Source: Terramyces sp. JEL0728 (Eukaryota; Chytridiomycota; Chytridiomycetes; Rhizophydiales; Terramycetaceae). From it: a DNA stretch of 42,829 nt. The stretch lies in NCBI GenBank assembly GCA_027603945.1, contig JADIIU010000108.1:1-42829 (forward strand), given 5' to 3'. Numbering within the stretch: position 1 is the first letter of the stretch; every line of letters begins with the position of its first letter. Below are positions 19,585 through 31,244 of this stretch, piece by piece. Both the position numbers and the translations under genes were made by a program. Under the pieces are notes generated by a model, which had not been told where the DNA came from, did not search any database, and saw only the letters and a program-made list of their open reading frames with translations.

Positions 19585-19591
19585 TATAAAA
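19585..19591 (+). promoter_or_regulatory. TATA box upstream of CCDC61
   Basis: TATAAAA lies 125 nt upstream of the chosen CCDC61 ATG and 44 nt upstream of an out-of-frame ATG at 19629. A second AT-rich TATATAA at about 19661 lies nearer the chosen start. Which one is used cannot be decided here. Confidence 0.35.
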
Positions 19592-19709
19592 TATTGTTCA
19601 ACCCAGCAGTTAGCCAAACAACTCGAGATGGAAAATCAAATGCGATTTGCCCTACTACAAAACTTATATAATCCTGCAGCTACTCTTTTCGCGTTTTCAA
19701 ATCTGCAGA

Positions 19710-21143
19710 ATGCACACAGTGGTAACGAAAAATGGGAACGAGTACCACATAGATATGGAATTTACATCCGATGATATCCACATAGGTCTGAGGACAAAGG
19801 AAGGTGCATATAGCGGGATATTCAGTGCAGACTGTACTTTTTCTTTAACGTAGATATCGATAATCTCACAAAAAAGACAGGAAATTACAAGAAATTCAAT
19901 ATTTTTGTTGAAATGATGACCAACGCTATTGAAAAGGTAAGTTGGGATTTACCTAGGTAAACTATCACTCACAAGACAAATAAAACAGTATCGCTGGATA
20001 TCTTGACGATGGCAGATTTGCAACAAAAACATGGAGACAAGTTGTATTTAGTTGTTACATATGCGGTTGCGTTTGACAGAGTACACTATCCACTCCCACT
20101 TGTAAAAGAGCACGACAAGGAATACAAACATTTGCAGGATCAGTATAATCATGCAATGATAGAGTTACAAAAACTGTCAAGAGAAAATGATAAGCTGCGG
20201 CACTCTTTAAAGGAGGAGAAGCGGCTAAATGAACGGTCAAAGGTACACGATCTGTCCAGCACTAAAGCTGACCTGGCAGAATTGACCGACGAGCTGGAAT
20301 TATTAGCACAGTCAAAGTGTGCGCATTCGACTATCCAAAATACTTTGAGTCGAATGGCAGATAAACTAATGAAATATTGCAACGATATCGAACAGAAAGG
20401 AATTCCTATAATTGAAAGGACAAGAACAAGACCGAAAGATAGAGTTGAAATAAATAGAAAGACAAGATCTTCCGCTGAAATTAACAGGACAAGATCAAAC
20501 TCGGCACCAAAAAAGGTTAGTATCGAAAAGAAGGATATCAAGAGATCGTACTCAACCAGCTCGCCAAAGTACTATCTAGCTTATTTAGAAAAGCGTATAC
20601 AGTTATCAAATCTCAACCTTTAAAGCCTAAAGCACATTTCCAACGATTTGACCCCACACAGTAGATTTTAGTTAATCAAGGTATGTACGGGAAAAAGAGG
20701 CAAGACTAGAAAGGTCGCGGAGCAACAGCAGAATGTCAAGGAACTCTTCGGTTGGTTCGATAAACACGCCCCACAAATCCACTGGGGTTGTCAATTCGAG
20801 TTCCAGAATGACCTTGCAAGAATCTCCACGGGCCAATAAGCACATGCGAGCAGCACCTAATGGCACACTAAAGGCTTCTGGATATAAAAGTATGCTTTCA
20901 TTAAAAGTAGAAACCAGATCCAGCCCTGAATTGTCCAAGGAGCGGATAAAGACCATACCCAGACAGATTCAGCTGTCAAAAGATAGAAAAAGATCTCCAA
21001 AGAGGATAGCTCGTTCACCACCAAATACAAGAGAAAAGTGGAAACTAGAACTTGAAAAGAGCAGAGAAATTGATTCAGATCCAGATAGTATAGACCAAAG
21101 GCTTTTAAAACTTGAAGCAATATTACATAATTCCTTAATCTAA
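19710..21143 (+). CDS. CCDC61: CCDC61/VFL3-like basal-body protein
   Basis: CCDC61 (VFL3 in Chlamydomonas) is a SAS-6/XRCC4-fold coiled-coil protein that anchors basal-body and centriole-associated fibres. Exons are 19710-19833, 19854-19936, 19976-20568, 20589-20660 and 20681-21143, giving 444 residues. The head domain aligns closely with human CCDC61: IDNLTKKTGNYKKFNIF, TVSLDILTMADL and YAVAFDRVHYPLPL. A coiled coil (MIELQKLSRENDKLRHS) and a basic Ser/Arg-rich tail follow, and the C terminus has SIDQRLLKLEAIL, like the family's last helix. Introns are 20 nt except the second, which is 39 nt and made of two minimal introns. The ATG is the one matching the start of the fold. Its TAA shares bases with the TAG of the opposing gene. 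Confidence 0.9.
19937..19975 (+). other. Double (back-to-back) intron in CCDC61
   Basis: The 39 nt removed here consist of 19937-19956 (GTAAGT...ACCTAG, 20 nt) and 19957-19975 (GTAAAC...ACAAG, 19 nt), meeting at AG|GT. Removing both keeps the frame and gives the alignment length expected from animal CCDC61. Removing only the first leads to an in-frame stop. Confidence 0.75.
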
Positions 21144-22072
21144 TATACTTTATTTCCAAATACCCTTTTGGCATACATGCGCATTCCCACAATCATGTGC
21201 GGTACAGTCAACACGCTCAAGCAAATGAAGAATAGCATGTGTGGATTTGAGGAATAGGACACTGTCTTTAAAATAACAACAACTCCAATAATACTGGCAA
21301 GACTAAAGGGCAAAGCATTTAATATGTATAAAGTCGCGTTTAGCCCCAATTCCTCGAATTGTACATGCATTGATTTTAGTGAATGCCAAAATCCATAGTA
21401 CATTGTGAAGCTGAGTAAAAGTGATTTTTGTAAATTAAGGGAGGCCAGTGAAACTAATCCTAGTAATTCTGTCGCATAGTCTGTCCATGTCAGCGACTGG
21501 TTGAAGATTACCATCAGAGCCCCATAAATACAATAAACTGCAGTTGCGATCCAAACAGATTCAATTGCAATATTTTCGGAAATGACAGTTTCCAGATCTA
21601 CTATACTTTTCAATATATTGCGACTCTCCTCGTAATGGAGGAAAACAAACTGTCCCAGTGCAGCCGTCCCCCAAAGCATATACAATATGTGTTTTTGTAT
21701 TGACCCTTCCTTTACATTCCAATAATATAACTGGCTCTGACCAAGATGATAGATTGAAATCACTATAAAGAAAGCCAAACATTGTCGAGGAATGACTCTC
21801 CATAAAATACTGTAAACTAACATTATTCCCAAGTAGAATAACAAGAATTCTTTCCAAAACTCGTAGTTCTTGTATTTCTCTTTCTGGAATAGCGTTGATG
21901 GGTTCTGTGATGTCAAACTGCATAAATATACAATATGATCTAGTGCCCCATGAGGAAGTCCCACCACTACCATACAGGCGCTGAATAGCACTTGGTCAAT
22001 ATTTGGCAGTGGAATGAATGAAATAAGCAGGGTGAATAATATTACTAGATGGCTGATTGTTTGGTATTCCAT
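21140..22072 (-). CDS. Brp/Blh-family beta-carotene 15,15'-dioxygenase
   Basis: Brp/Blh enzymes are integral-membrane, iron-dependent oxygenases that split beta-carotene into two retinals, the chromophore of rhodopsins. This intronless gene codes for 310 residues from the ATG at 22072. The four His motifs of the family are present in order: GLPHGALDHIV, SIYHLGQSQ, YGFWHSLKSMH and TVPHMIVG, set in seven or eight hydrophobic helices. The usual length is about 280-340. The longer upstream open frame lacks an ATG before 22072 in a sensible context. The family is known mainly from bacteria and archaea, so lateral transfer is possible, and the lack of introns fits that weakly. No opsin or carotenoid gene is seen here. 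The stop overlaps the CCDC61 stop. Confidence 0.85.
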   Translation of the reverse strand: MEYQTISHLVILFTLLISFIPLPNIDQVLFSACMVVVGLPHGALDHIVYLCSLTSQNPSTLFQKEKYKNYEFWKEFLLFYLGIMLVYSILWRVIPRQCLAFFIVISIYHLGQSQLYYWNVKEGSIQKHILYMLWGTAALGQFVFLHYEESRNILKSIVDLETVISENIAIESVWIATAVYCIYGALMVIFNQSLTWTDYATELLGLVSLASLNLQKSLLLSFTMYYGFWHSLKSMHVQFEELGLNATLYILNALPFSLASIIGVVVILKTVSYSSNPHMLFFICLSVLTVPHMIVGMRMYAKRVFGNKVY

Positions 22073-22348
22073 GAAAATACAAAACAAATGTTGAGATTCT
22101 TTCAACAGATTGGCTATCAAGCAACAGATAAAGCTGAATCTAAACAACAGCTTGTAAATTTGACCGTTATCAATCCGAGTAAAAGGCGACTATGTGGGAA
22201 TTCGCAACTAATCTTTTTCATATATCATACGCGAAACTATCATATCGTAGTATGAATTACTTTGCGTTTTCCGATGGATCCAACAATCAATGACTGCGTG
22301 GCGTATCAATAACAGCTTCGCGACTCAAAAAACCTCTCGAATCTCGAA

Positions 22349-22801
22349 ATGGTAAAAATGATACTAATAGTAGTCAAGTGGTGTTGCCGTGCAAGACTCT
22401 GCAGTAGAAGCTTTCCAAGATCTCAAACTTAAAAAAGCATATCGCTTTATTGTATTCAAAATGTCTGACGATTTCACTTCTATTGGAGTTAGTAACAAAG
22501 TAGAAAAAGGTACTTATGACGATTTCCTCGCATTGCTGCCAAAGGACGGATGCCGTTATGCAGTATACGATTTTGAATATAGTACCGGAGACGGTCCACG
22601 TAACAAATTATTGTTTTATACCTGGTTCGTTTAGTTAATAGTAGGTCTCCTGATAGCGCAAAAATCAAGCAAAAGATGTTGTACGCTTCCTCAAAAGATG
22701 GTTTGCGAAAGAAATTGGATGGAGTCTACACTGAAATTCAATGTACCGATCCATCTGAAGTCAGCTATGAAGCTGTACTTGACAAGGTAGCCGAGTATTA
22801 A
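22349..22801 (+). CDS. Cofilin (ADF/cofilin)
   Basis: Cofilin severs and depolymerises actin filaments. Exons are 22349-22351, 22374-22624 and 22645-22801, giving 136 residues, normal for the family. Exon 1 is only the ATG codon; a 22-nt intron follows directly and the next exon begins [15 protein letters not shown]. That N terminus has the regulatory Ser next to Met. The rest matches the fold: [62 protein letters not shown] (the actin-binding long helix, with KQKM) and a final [11 protein letters not shown]. Intron 2 splits the Trp codon at TW|SPD. The gene stands alone between two gaps. Confidence 0.95.
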
Positions 22802-23134
22802 AATATAGGTAAGCAGAATGACCAGTTAAATTGTTTCCTTTTATTTGTCGGGAATATAGTATTTCGCCTTTTGCCAGGGTTTTGTGTTTTCCTACGGTTT
22901 CAACTTGATGTTTAATGCGACTATGCGAATCGGTATCGCATATCGAATGAGATTTAATCTGTCTTTGGTAGCATAAATCTGGCTGAATAGTCTATTTTCC
23001 CAGACATTGGAGATCAGGTACTGGCATTAAGAGTCGCCAATCAGACCACTAGGCTTGACGTTTGTACCTGCTCAAACAAAGGCAGTTATCAAAAGGCCAT
23101 GTAGTACCACAACGCCAATCCACAAAAGAAACAA
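22802..23134. other. Intergenic gap between convergent genes
   Basis: These 333 bp separate cofilin (plus) from the cap methyltransferase (minus), tail to tail. I see no coding frame and no structured RNA. It is unusually long for a convergent gap here, where 1-85 bp is typical. Confidence 0.4.
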
Positions 23135-24040
<906 letters not shown>

Positions 24041-24076
24041 AAAAAAAAGATACTTTGAAACCCCCAAAATGTAAAA

Positions 24077-24085
24077 TATATATAT
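24077..24085 (-). promoter_or_regulatory. TATA-like element of the cap methyltransferase gene
   Basis: A TATATATAT run sits 37-45 nt upstream of the ATG at 24040 and directly beside the PP2C stop (24086-24088). The whole spacer is 45 bp. Confidence 0.45.
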
Positions 24086-25339
24086 TTATGGATCAATATG
24101 AATTATCATTACAGTTGCATCGTCATATCGCAGTAAGTTTTGAGTAAACAGACCGTCAATCACTTCCCCTTCCCTGTCCACCAATATCTCACACATTTGG
24201 TCCAGAGCATCAAAAACACCATCTTGCATATCGGAATCAGAGCCAATTGTAAGATCGTGTTCCAAGAAATCGGTGATTTTCTGCAGTACAAAGCAGTTTT
24301 GAAAGTCCATTCCGTTGATTGACAAATGATCCCACAGCCCGTCGGTAGCAACTACAATTACGTGCTCTGTTGGGTCCAGTTTCACAAATGTTAAATCTGG
24401 TTTGGATGTGAGCACAGGAGGGCTTATTTTGAATAGCAAGTCTCCCATAGTGCCTGTAAGGTTGAGCGTTCTTCTGTGTGAACACCCAACTGCTCTAATC
24501 TCGTCACAGAGCGGTCGAAACAGTCTCGAGTAGCAGAGCTCGGCGTACAGTTTGCCATTTCTTTCTTCTGGAGTTTCAACGTTGATGTTTAGCAGAGTCG
24601 TTCCAGAAATGTCTAAAAATTTGCCTCCATTTTTGTTGATATCATAAACTTTTCCCGGGTGCATCATATTGTGGTCCTTTGAAGCAAATATCTCAACCCA
24701 CTCCTGTTGAACGGCACACGGCTTTGCAACAACCGTTCTGCTGTCGCCAACGTTGCAATTCAGCATCCATCCTTGCTGAATAATGTTCACTATCATTGTG
24801 CATCCGTCATCCATAGGCTTTTTCTGCTTTGCTTGACCGCTAGCCAACCACTCCTGGTATTCTTTGACTTTCATACTAGTATATTCTGTATCCAATTTGG
24901 CAAACAAACCACAAATCAAATCAGAAATCTCTTCTTGGTGTTTGCTATCAGAAAAATCAAATTTCTTGTTGTTTAAAATGTGAATTAACGCTGCTGCTAT
25001 TCCAGACGTAAAATATTGAGCTGCTTCATGTCCTGCATGTCCATCTGCCATGATAAATATCTGGTCACTGTGTTTTGAAATGTATTCGTTTAAAGGAGTG
25101 TCGTCGTTTGGGAAATAGTAGTCTTCACAATAATCATGCAAGGGCACTTTTTGTTTCGTAGGATAGCCCGCAAACTTGTAGCCTTTCTGTTGCCTACATT
25201 GCCAAGTAATTCTATGGGGCATGTCCTCCAGCAAGGTTAAATCGTCACTGGACATTTCTTGCGCTTCTGTGTGCTCCATCATAAAACAATCGTTAAGCGG
25301 CAGTAGTTGAGGAGAGAGTGGTTGGATTTGAACGCCCAT
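24086..25339 (-). CDS. PP2C-family protein phosphatase
   Basis: PP2C enzymes are Mn/Mg-dependent Ser/Thr phosphatases. This intronless gene codes for 417 residues. Family motifs in order are DQIFIMADGHAGHEAA (metal-binding DGH), DDGCTMIVNII, LNCNVGDSRTVVA, LTGTMGDLLF, VIVVATDGLWDHLS (metal-binding DG) and RYDDATVMIIHI (final metal-binding Asp). The N-terminal DYCEDYYFPND stands where the usual NED acidic motif lies, so one metal ligand set is slightly altered. The usual RSFGD motif appears as GTMGD. A non-catalytic N-terminal 45 residues precede the domain. The substrate is unknown. The gene lies 45 bp upstream of the cap methyltransferase on the same strand. Confidence 0.88.
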   Translation of the reverse strand: MGVQIQPLSPQLLPLNDCFMMEHTEAQEMSSDDLTLLEDMPHRITWQCRQQKGYKFAGYPTKQKVPLHDYCEDYYFPNDDTPLNEYISKHSDQIFIMADGHAGHEAAQYFTSGIAAALIHILNNKKFDFSDSKHQEEISDLICGLFAKLDTEYTSMKVKEYQEWLASGQAKQKKPMDDGCTMIVNIIQQGWMLNCNVGDSRTVVAKPCAVQQEWVEIFASKDHNMMHPGKVYDINKNGGKFLDISGTTLLNINVETPEERNGKLYAELCYSRLFRPLCDEIRAVGCSHRRTLNLTGTMGDLLFKISPPVLTSKPDLTFVKLDPTEHVIVVATDGLWDHLSINGMDFQNCFVLQKITDFLEHDLTIGSDSDMQDGVFDALDQMCEILVDREGEVIDGLFTQNLLRYDDATVMIIHIDP

Positions 25340-25494
25340 TGTGCTGGTAAGAAGCAGACTTTACAATTTTAAGGGTGAGGCGCCTTCGCCACACATGGAC
25401 AAAACAAAAACGGCTTTGGAGATGGAACAAGCTCGCATGAACAGATCCCTGAAACTTTCTGATAAAACATAACGCACGGATATTTAAAACAATT

Positions 25495-26357
25495 CTATTG
25501 TTGCAGTTTCATACTTAAATCCCTTAGCTTTTTCTTTAATTCACCGATTTGCCGCCCACTGGACTTGGCACCAACAATCATCTTAATCAATCAAATTGAT
25601 TACCTGTGCTTCCAAAGCCTTTGCCCTCTCTGTCTGTCGCTTTAACTTTATTTTTAATATTAATGGGTCATCTGTTTCGCCTTCGCCTTCTTGTATTTCT
25701 TTCAGCTTTAGCCTGAGGACTTTGTTTTCATCAGATAGGGCCTTGTATATTTTAGATTCTTTCAAATCCGATTTATCCTCAACCGCGGATAATATATTTT
25801 GGTTTGCTGCAAGTGAATCTTCCAACTGAGCTATTACTTGCTCTTGCTTTGTAACAACTGATTTACATTTTTGGTAGTCCTGAACTGTTTTTTGCAGGGA
25901 AAGCACCAGGCTTTGCTGGGCAGTGTGTGCCTGCCTTAGATTTGCATAGTCTTTGTGATTGATTTGCAACTAGGTTAGTCTAGTATACCTTTTTGTTCTG
26001 CTCTTCTAGTTCTTGGACTTTATCCTGGTAAGCTGCTACTTTTTGCAGACTCTGTTCCAACTTTGCAGATAATAAGGCATACCGACGCTGCAGTTCTGAT
26101 GGGGGTATAATATCTATATCAAAGGTGTTTATCAATCTTGACGTTTTCAAATCACTCTCTGCCAGCTTTCCTTCAAGATTTTCGATTTCTGATAGGTATT
26201 GCTGGTTCTGCTGTCGAAGAGAAATACAATCCAGCCCTAATTTCTGAATTGCTTCTTGCCGCTGGTCTAATTCGAGCAGTAATCTGTCAATCAGCTGCTG
26301 TCGTTGTTCAACATCCTTTTCCATTTTACGTGTCAAAACAATTTTAACCAAACACAT
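25495..26357 (-). CDS. CCDC33-like coiled-coil protein
   Basis: This is a coiled-coil protein of 273 residues (262 if it starts at the second ATG, 26324). Exons on the minus strand are 26357-25989, 25969-25604 and 25581-25495, with introns of 19 and 22 nt. The order of motifs resembles the C-terminal coiled coil of CCDC33: LLLELDQRQEAIQKLGLDC, IIPPSELQRRYALLSAKLEQ, AAYQDKVQELEEQN, then RQAHTAQQSLVLSLQKTV and KQEQVIAQLEDSL. CCDC33 is known from ciliated organisms and testis; its role is poorly defined. The C2 domains of the animal protein are absent. The first ATG lies only 3 nt after the MetAP2 stop on the same strand, so its promoter must sit inside that gene's 3' coding end. Confidence 0.72.
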
Positions 26358-26360
26358 TTA

Positions 26361-27694
<1,334 letters not shown>

Positions 27695-27947
27695 TGGCAA
27701 AAAAAATTAAGCCTGCCTTTGTTCTATTAGGAGAAAATATAACCTCAAAGGAGCAATTCGTGAAAATTCAACCATGTTCAATGGACAAAGCCTTGTTCTA
27801 AATCTTTGTTGGTTCTAAATTCCTGGTTGGAATTGGCTCTATCCAGAGATTATTTCCATTCAAGGTTACTTGAATTCCCCCACAGTTATATTATATTTTT
27901 CCATTTAAAATGAGTCAGACAATTTCTCCCCTACTTTGACAAAAAAA

Positions 27948-30384
27948 ATGAATCTCCGGGCAAGGAAGAATAAAGCTAAAGGTCCTGTCGAAACAGATCA
28001 AGAAAGTGAATCAGAATTCCAGGAGAGTGAATATAATTCTGATTCTGATTTTGAAAAGGAAGAAGAATTGCCAATTCAAAAGAAAGTTAAAATTTCTACA
28101 CCTGCCCATTGGCAGTCTGCACCATTAAGTGAACGCAACTCTGACGAAGCCGACTCTTTATTAGCTAGTGAAGCAGTTGGCGATGCCGAACAGTTGAACC
28201 ATCAAGCAATTGTTGAACTGCTTGATAGCGATGAAGAAGAACAGGAGAAACCAAAAAAGAGGGCCAAGAAGGAAAAAAAAGTGAAATTGGTACTTTAAAT
28301 TAACAAAAGTCGCTGAAAGAGCTTCATCCCGACTTGGAGAATATCTGGGAGGATTTGGAGAACGAACCAAAGCATGTCCCGAATAACTCTATCCTCGCAA
28401 AGAATATGACTGTGTCGCTGCTGCCTTTCCAAAAAGAAGGGCTGGCTTGGATGAAGGAGCAAGAAAAGAGTAAATTCCAAGGAGGGTAATAATATTCTGA
28501 TCTAGGTAATTGAGATTTGATGCAGAATCCTTGCGGATGAGATGGGAATGGGAAAGACCATCCAGATGGTGTCGCTTATAGTCTCTGAATTGAGTGATCG
28601 CCCAACATTAATTTTATGTCCGACCGTGTATGTCTTTTTTGATATAGTGCGATTATCCAATGGAATAACGAACTATTGACTAGGACTGTTCCTGGATTAC
28701 TCAAAGTGCTAATCTACCATGGCCCAAAGAGAACCAAGGATGTCAAAGAGTTGCAAACGTATGATATTATCTTGTCCACTTATGCTATCCTGGAACAGGG
28801 CTACAGAAAACAGCAATATGGTACCAAAAAGAAAGGTGTGCTCGTAAAAGAGTCCAGCCCATTGCATAATATTCATTGGGGAAGGTTAATCTTGGATGAA
28901 GCAGTAATTGGTAGTTAAATTAGCATGCCATCAAAGACCGCAGTAGTTCTACAGCCAGAGCTGCATTCGCATTGAATAGAGATTACCAATGGTCGCTTTC
29001 TGGAACCCCATTGCAAAACAGGGTTGGAGAGCTGTATAGTTTGATCAGACTGCTTAATGTATATCCATACTCTTACTACTTTTGCAGGAGCTGTCCTTGC
29101 AAAATGCAAACTTGGAAGTTTACCAACCGTATTCATTGCGATGAGTGCGGCCATACTGGACGTACTCCCGTATTAACATAGATCAACATTTCTGTTGGTG
29201 GAACTCTGAAATCCTCAAACCCATTCAAAAATATGGCGCTGAAGGAGATGGTTTGGCCGCGTTCAAGAAATTAGGATTGCTATTGGAAAAAATTATGCTT
29301 CGCAGAACTAAAGTTGAAAGAAATGACGAGTTGGGGCTGCCTCCGCGTATTGTAGCCATTCGCAGAGACTATTTCAACGAGGCCGAGGAAGAATTGTACG
29401 AAAGCTTGTATTCTGATTCTACAAGGCAATTCACTGCTAATTTAGAACATTCAACACCTATGTGCAAGAAGGAACAGTCTTAAATAACTACGCATCCATC
29501 TTTTCTTTACTTAGCAGAATGAGATTAGCAGGTAATATGATTTAATCCAGCGAATCATCCTGATTTGGTCACCACAAAGATCAATACGCAAGACACTAAA
29601 TATGTATGCGGTATCTGCCACGAGGAAGCCGAAGATCCGATTATCAGTAAATGCAAGCATGTGTTTTGTCGCCAAGATGCATACCAATTCATTCAGTCGC
29701 TTCCTGATTCTGATAAACCAAAGTGCCCTACGTGCTTTAGACCGTTGGCTATCGATCTCTCTCAGCCAGAGCTTGAAAAGGGCGATGAAAAGCATATTCA
29801 GAAGAGTATTGTAAACTACATCAATTTATCAACATGGAGGTCCAGTACCAAGATTGAGGCTTTAGTAGAGGAATTGACTTTGCTCAAATCCGAGGATGCT
29901 ACTGCAAAATCTCTGGTTTTCTCCCAATTTGTTTCTTTTCTTGATTTGGTACATTGGCGATTATCAAGAGGAGGGTTTAACGTGGTCAAACTCGATGGGC
30001 GAATGGGACCAAATGAAAGAGCTGCTGTAATCAACTCATTCACCACCGACCCAACCATCACAGTATTCCTTATCTCACTGAAAGCTGGTGGGATTGCATT
30101 GAATCTGACTGAAGCTTCCCGTGTTTTTGTTATGGATCCCTGGTAATCGTACCTAACATAGGTGGAACCCAGCAGTTGAAGACCAAGCTATGGATCGAAT
30201 CCATAGATTGGGCCAGCACAGACCCATTAAAATCACCCGAATGATTGTCGAGAATTCAATCGAAAGTCGTATTCTTGAACTCCAACACAAGAAGAAAGCC
30301 TTGTTTGATTCTACTGTGGGCAAAGATATGGACTCGCTCGCCAGACTTAGCGAAGAAGACTTGCAATTTTTGTTTGTTTTATAA
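27948..30384 (+). CDS. RAD16: RAD16-like SWI/SNF helicase with RING finger
   Basis: Rad16 is the Swi2/Snf2 ATPase of global-genome nucleotide excision repair, with a RING finger inside the helicase. Exons are 27948-28289, 28310-28485, 28526-28627, 28648-28903, 28924-29161, 29182-29425, 29446-29531, 29551-30142 and 30162-30384, giving 752 residues. An acidic N-terminal tail precedes the ATPase core: Walker A DEMGMGKT, DEAHAIKD, SGTPLQNRVGELYSLIR. The family's Cys cluster (CRSCPC...CDECGH...HFCWWN) follows, then MLRRTKVERNDELGLPPR, the RING (CGICHEEAED...CKHVFC...CPTC) and the C-terminal helicase ([48 protein letters not shown]). Eight introns were needed; one splits DEA|H, one is GC-AG and one is double. 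Confidence 0.95.
28486..28525 (+). other. Double (back-to-back) intron in RAD16
   Basis: Two 20-nt units, 28486-28505 (GTAATA...GATCTAG) and 28506-28525 (GTAATT...GATGCAG), meet at AG|GT. Both must go to give the Walker A region FQGGILADEMGMGKT in frame. Confidence 0.8.
29426..29445 (+). other. GC-AG intron of 20 nt in RAD16
   Basis: Removing GCAATTCACTGCTAATTTAG joins SDSTR to TFNTYVQEGTVLNNYA, which matches Rad16 in length and sequence. The only GT donor nearby would delete six conserved residues. Confidence 0.75.
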
Positions 30385-30526
30385 ATAACTATAAAATCCT
30401 ATTTGAAGTTGCTTGAGTATCATTTCAGAGTAAATCCTTTGCACTCATTTAATCACAGTAAAGAACTGTGGCTTGGTTTAAATTTCGACTCACAATTCTT
30501 TCCCAATTGCCGATCTAGCTATCAAA

Positions 30527-31063
30527 ATGGTCAAGCTTAATCCATATCTTTCATTCAGAGGAAACGCTCGCGAAGCAATGACTTTCTACAAAGGTATCTT
30601 TGGTGGAGAACTCAAGATCATGACCTTCAAAGATATGGGCCATGCACAAAATCCAAAAGATGAAAATCTCATTATGCACTCTTCATTAGAGTCTCCTAAT
30701 GGCCTTGATCTAATGGGAAGCGATGTACCAGATGGCATGGAATTCAAAGCTGGCAAGAACAGTTTTTCGATATCTCTCAGTGGTGACGAAGAGAAACAGC
30801 TCCGAGGCTACTTTGAAAAGCTTGCTGTTGGTGGCAAGATCACTATGCCACTTGAAAAGGCAATGTGGAATGATATTTTCGGTATGCTGGTTGACAAATT
30901 TGGAACCACTTGGCTTGTTAACATCACGGTTAAATCTGACGATAACCCAAGATCTCCAAAACGAACAAAGCTTGATAAAGATGCTTCCTCCCCAAAGAAG
31001 GAGGCAGCATCTCCAAAGAAGGAAGCAGCCCCAACAAAGAAGGAAACTCCAAAGAAGAAATAA
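30527..31063 (+). CDS. PhnB-like VOC-fold protein with lysine-rich tail
   Basis: This intronless gene codes for 178 residues. Residues 1-140 match the bacterial-type PhnB/3-demethylubiquinone-methyltransferase-like branch of the vicinal-oxygen-chelate (glyoxalase/bleomycin-resistance) superfamily: LNPYLSFRGNAREAMTFYKG, IFGGELKIM, MHSSLESPNGLDLMGSD and a final WNDIFGMLVDKFGTTWLVNI. The substrate is unknown for nearly all members. Residues 148-178 form a repetitive tail of SPKKEA/PTKKET units ending in KKK, like a histone H1 or H-NS-type nucleic-acid-binding tail, and unusual for the family. A nuclear or nucleic-acid-bound location is possible (inference). It stands 142 bp after RAD16 on the same strand. 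Confidence 0.88.
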   Translation: MVKLNPYLSFRGNAREAMTFYKGIFGGELKIMTFKDMGHAQNPKDENLIMHSSLESPNGLDLMGSDVPDGMEFKAGKNSFSISLSGDEEKQLRGYFEKLAVGGKITMPLEKAMWNDIFGMLVDKFGTTWLVNITVKSDDNPRSPKRTKLDKDASSPKKEAASPKKEAAPTKKETPKKK

Positions 31064-31244
31064 ATTCTTTGTTTCAATTGATTATATTTAGCTATAAGGC
31101 ATTCAGTAGTCAATTAGCCAACTGTTCTCATTGGACAGTGAGCTTTGCCTAGGAACAATTTAGGCAATAACAATCATTCAAACATATACCAAAAATTACT
31201 AATCAACGTTCAATGAAGCTATCTTGTAGTATATTTGCACTCTG

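Noticed and set aside
19629..19775. A plus-strand frame beginning at the ATG at 19629, with a TATA box 44 nt upstream
   Set aside because: It is out of frame with the CCDC61 head domain and shows no motif; no splice joins it in phase convincingly.
20605..20642. A 38-nt intron in CCDC61 as a third doubled intron
   Set aside because: A standard 20-nt intron at 20569-20588 gives the correct phase and a coherent protein; the 38-nt segment has no internal AG|GT.
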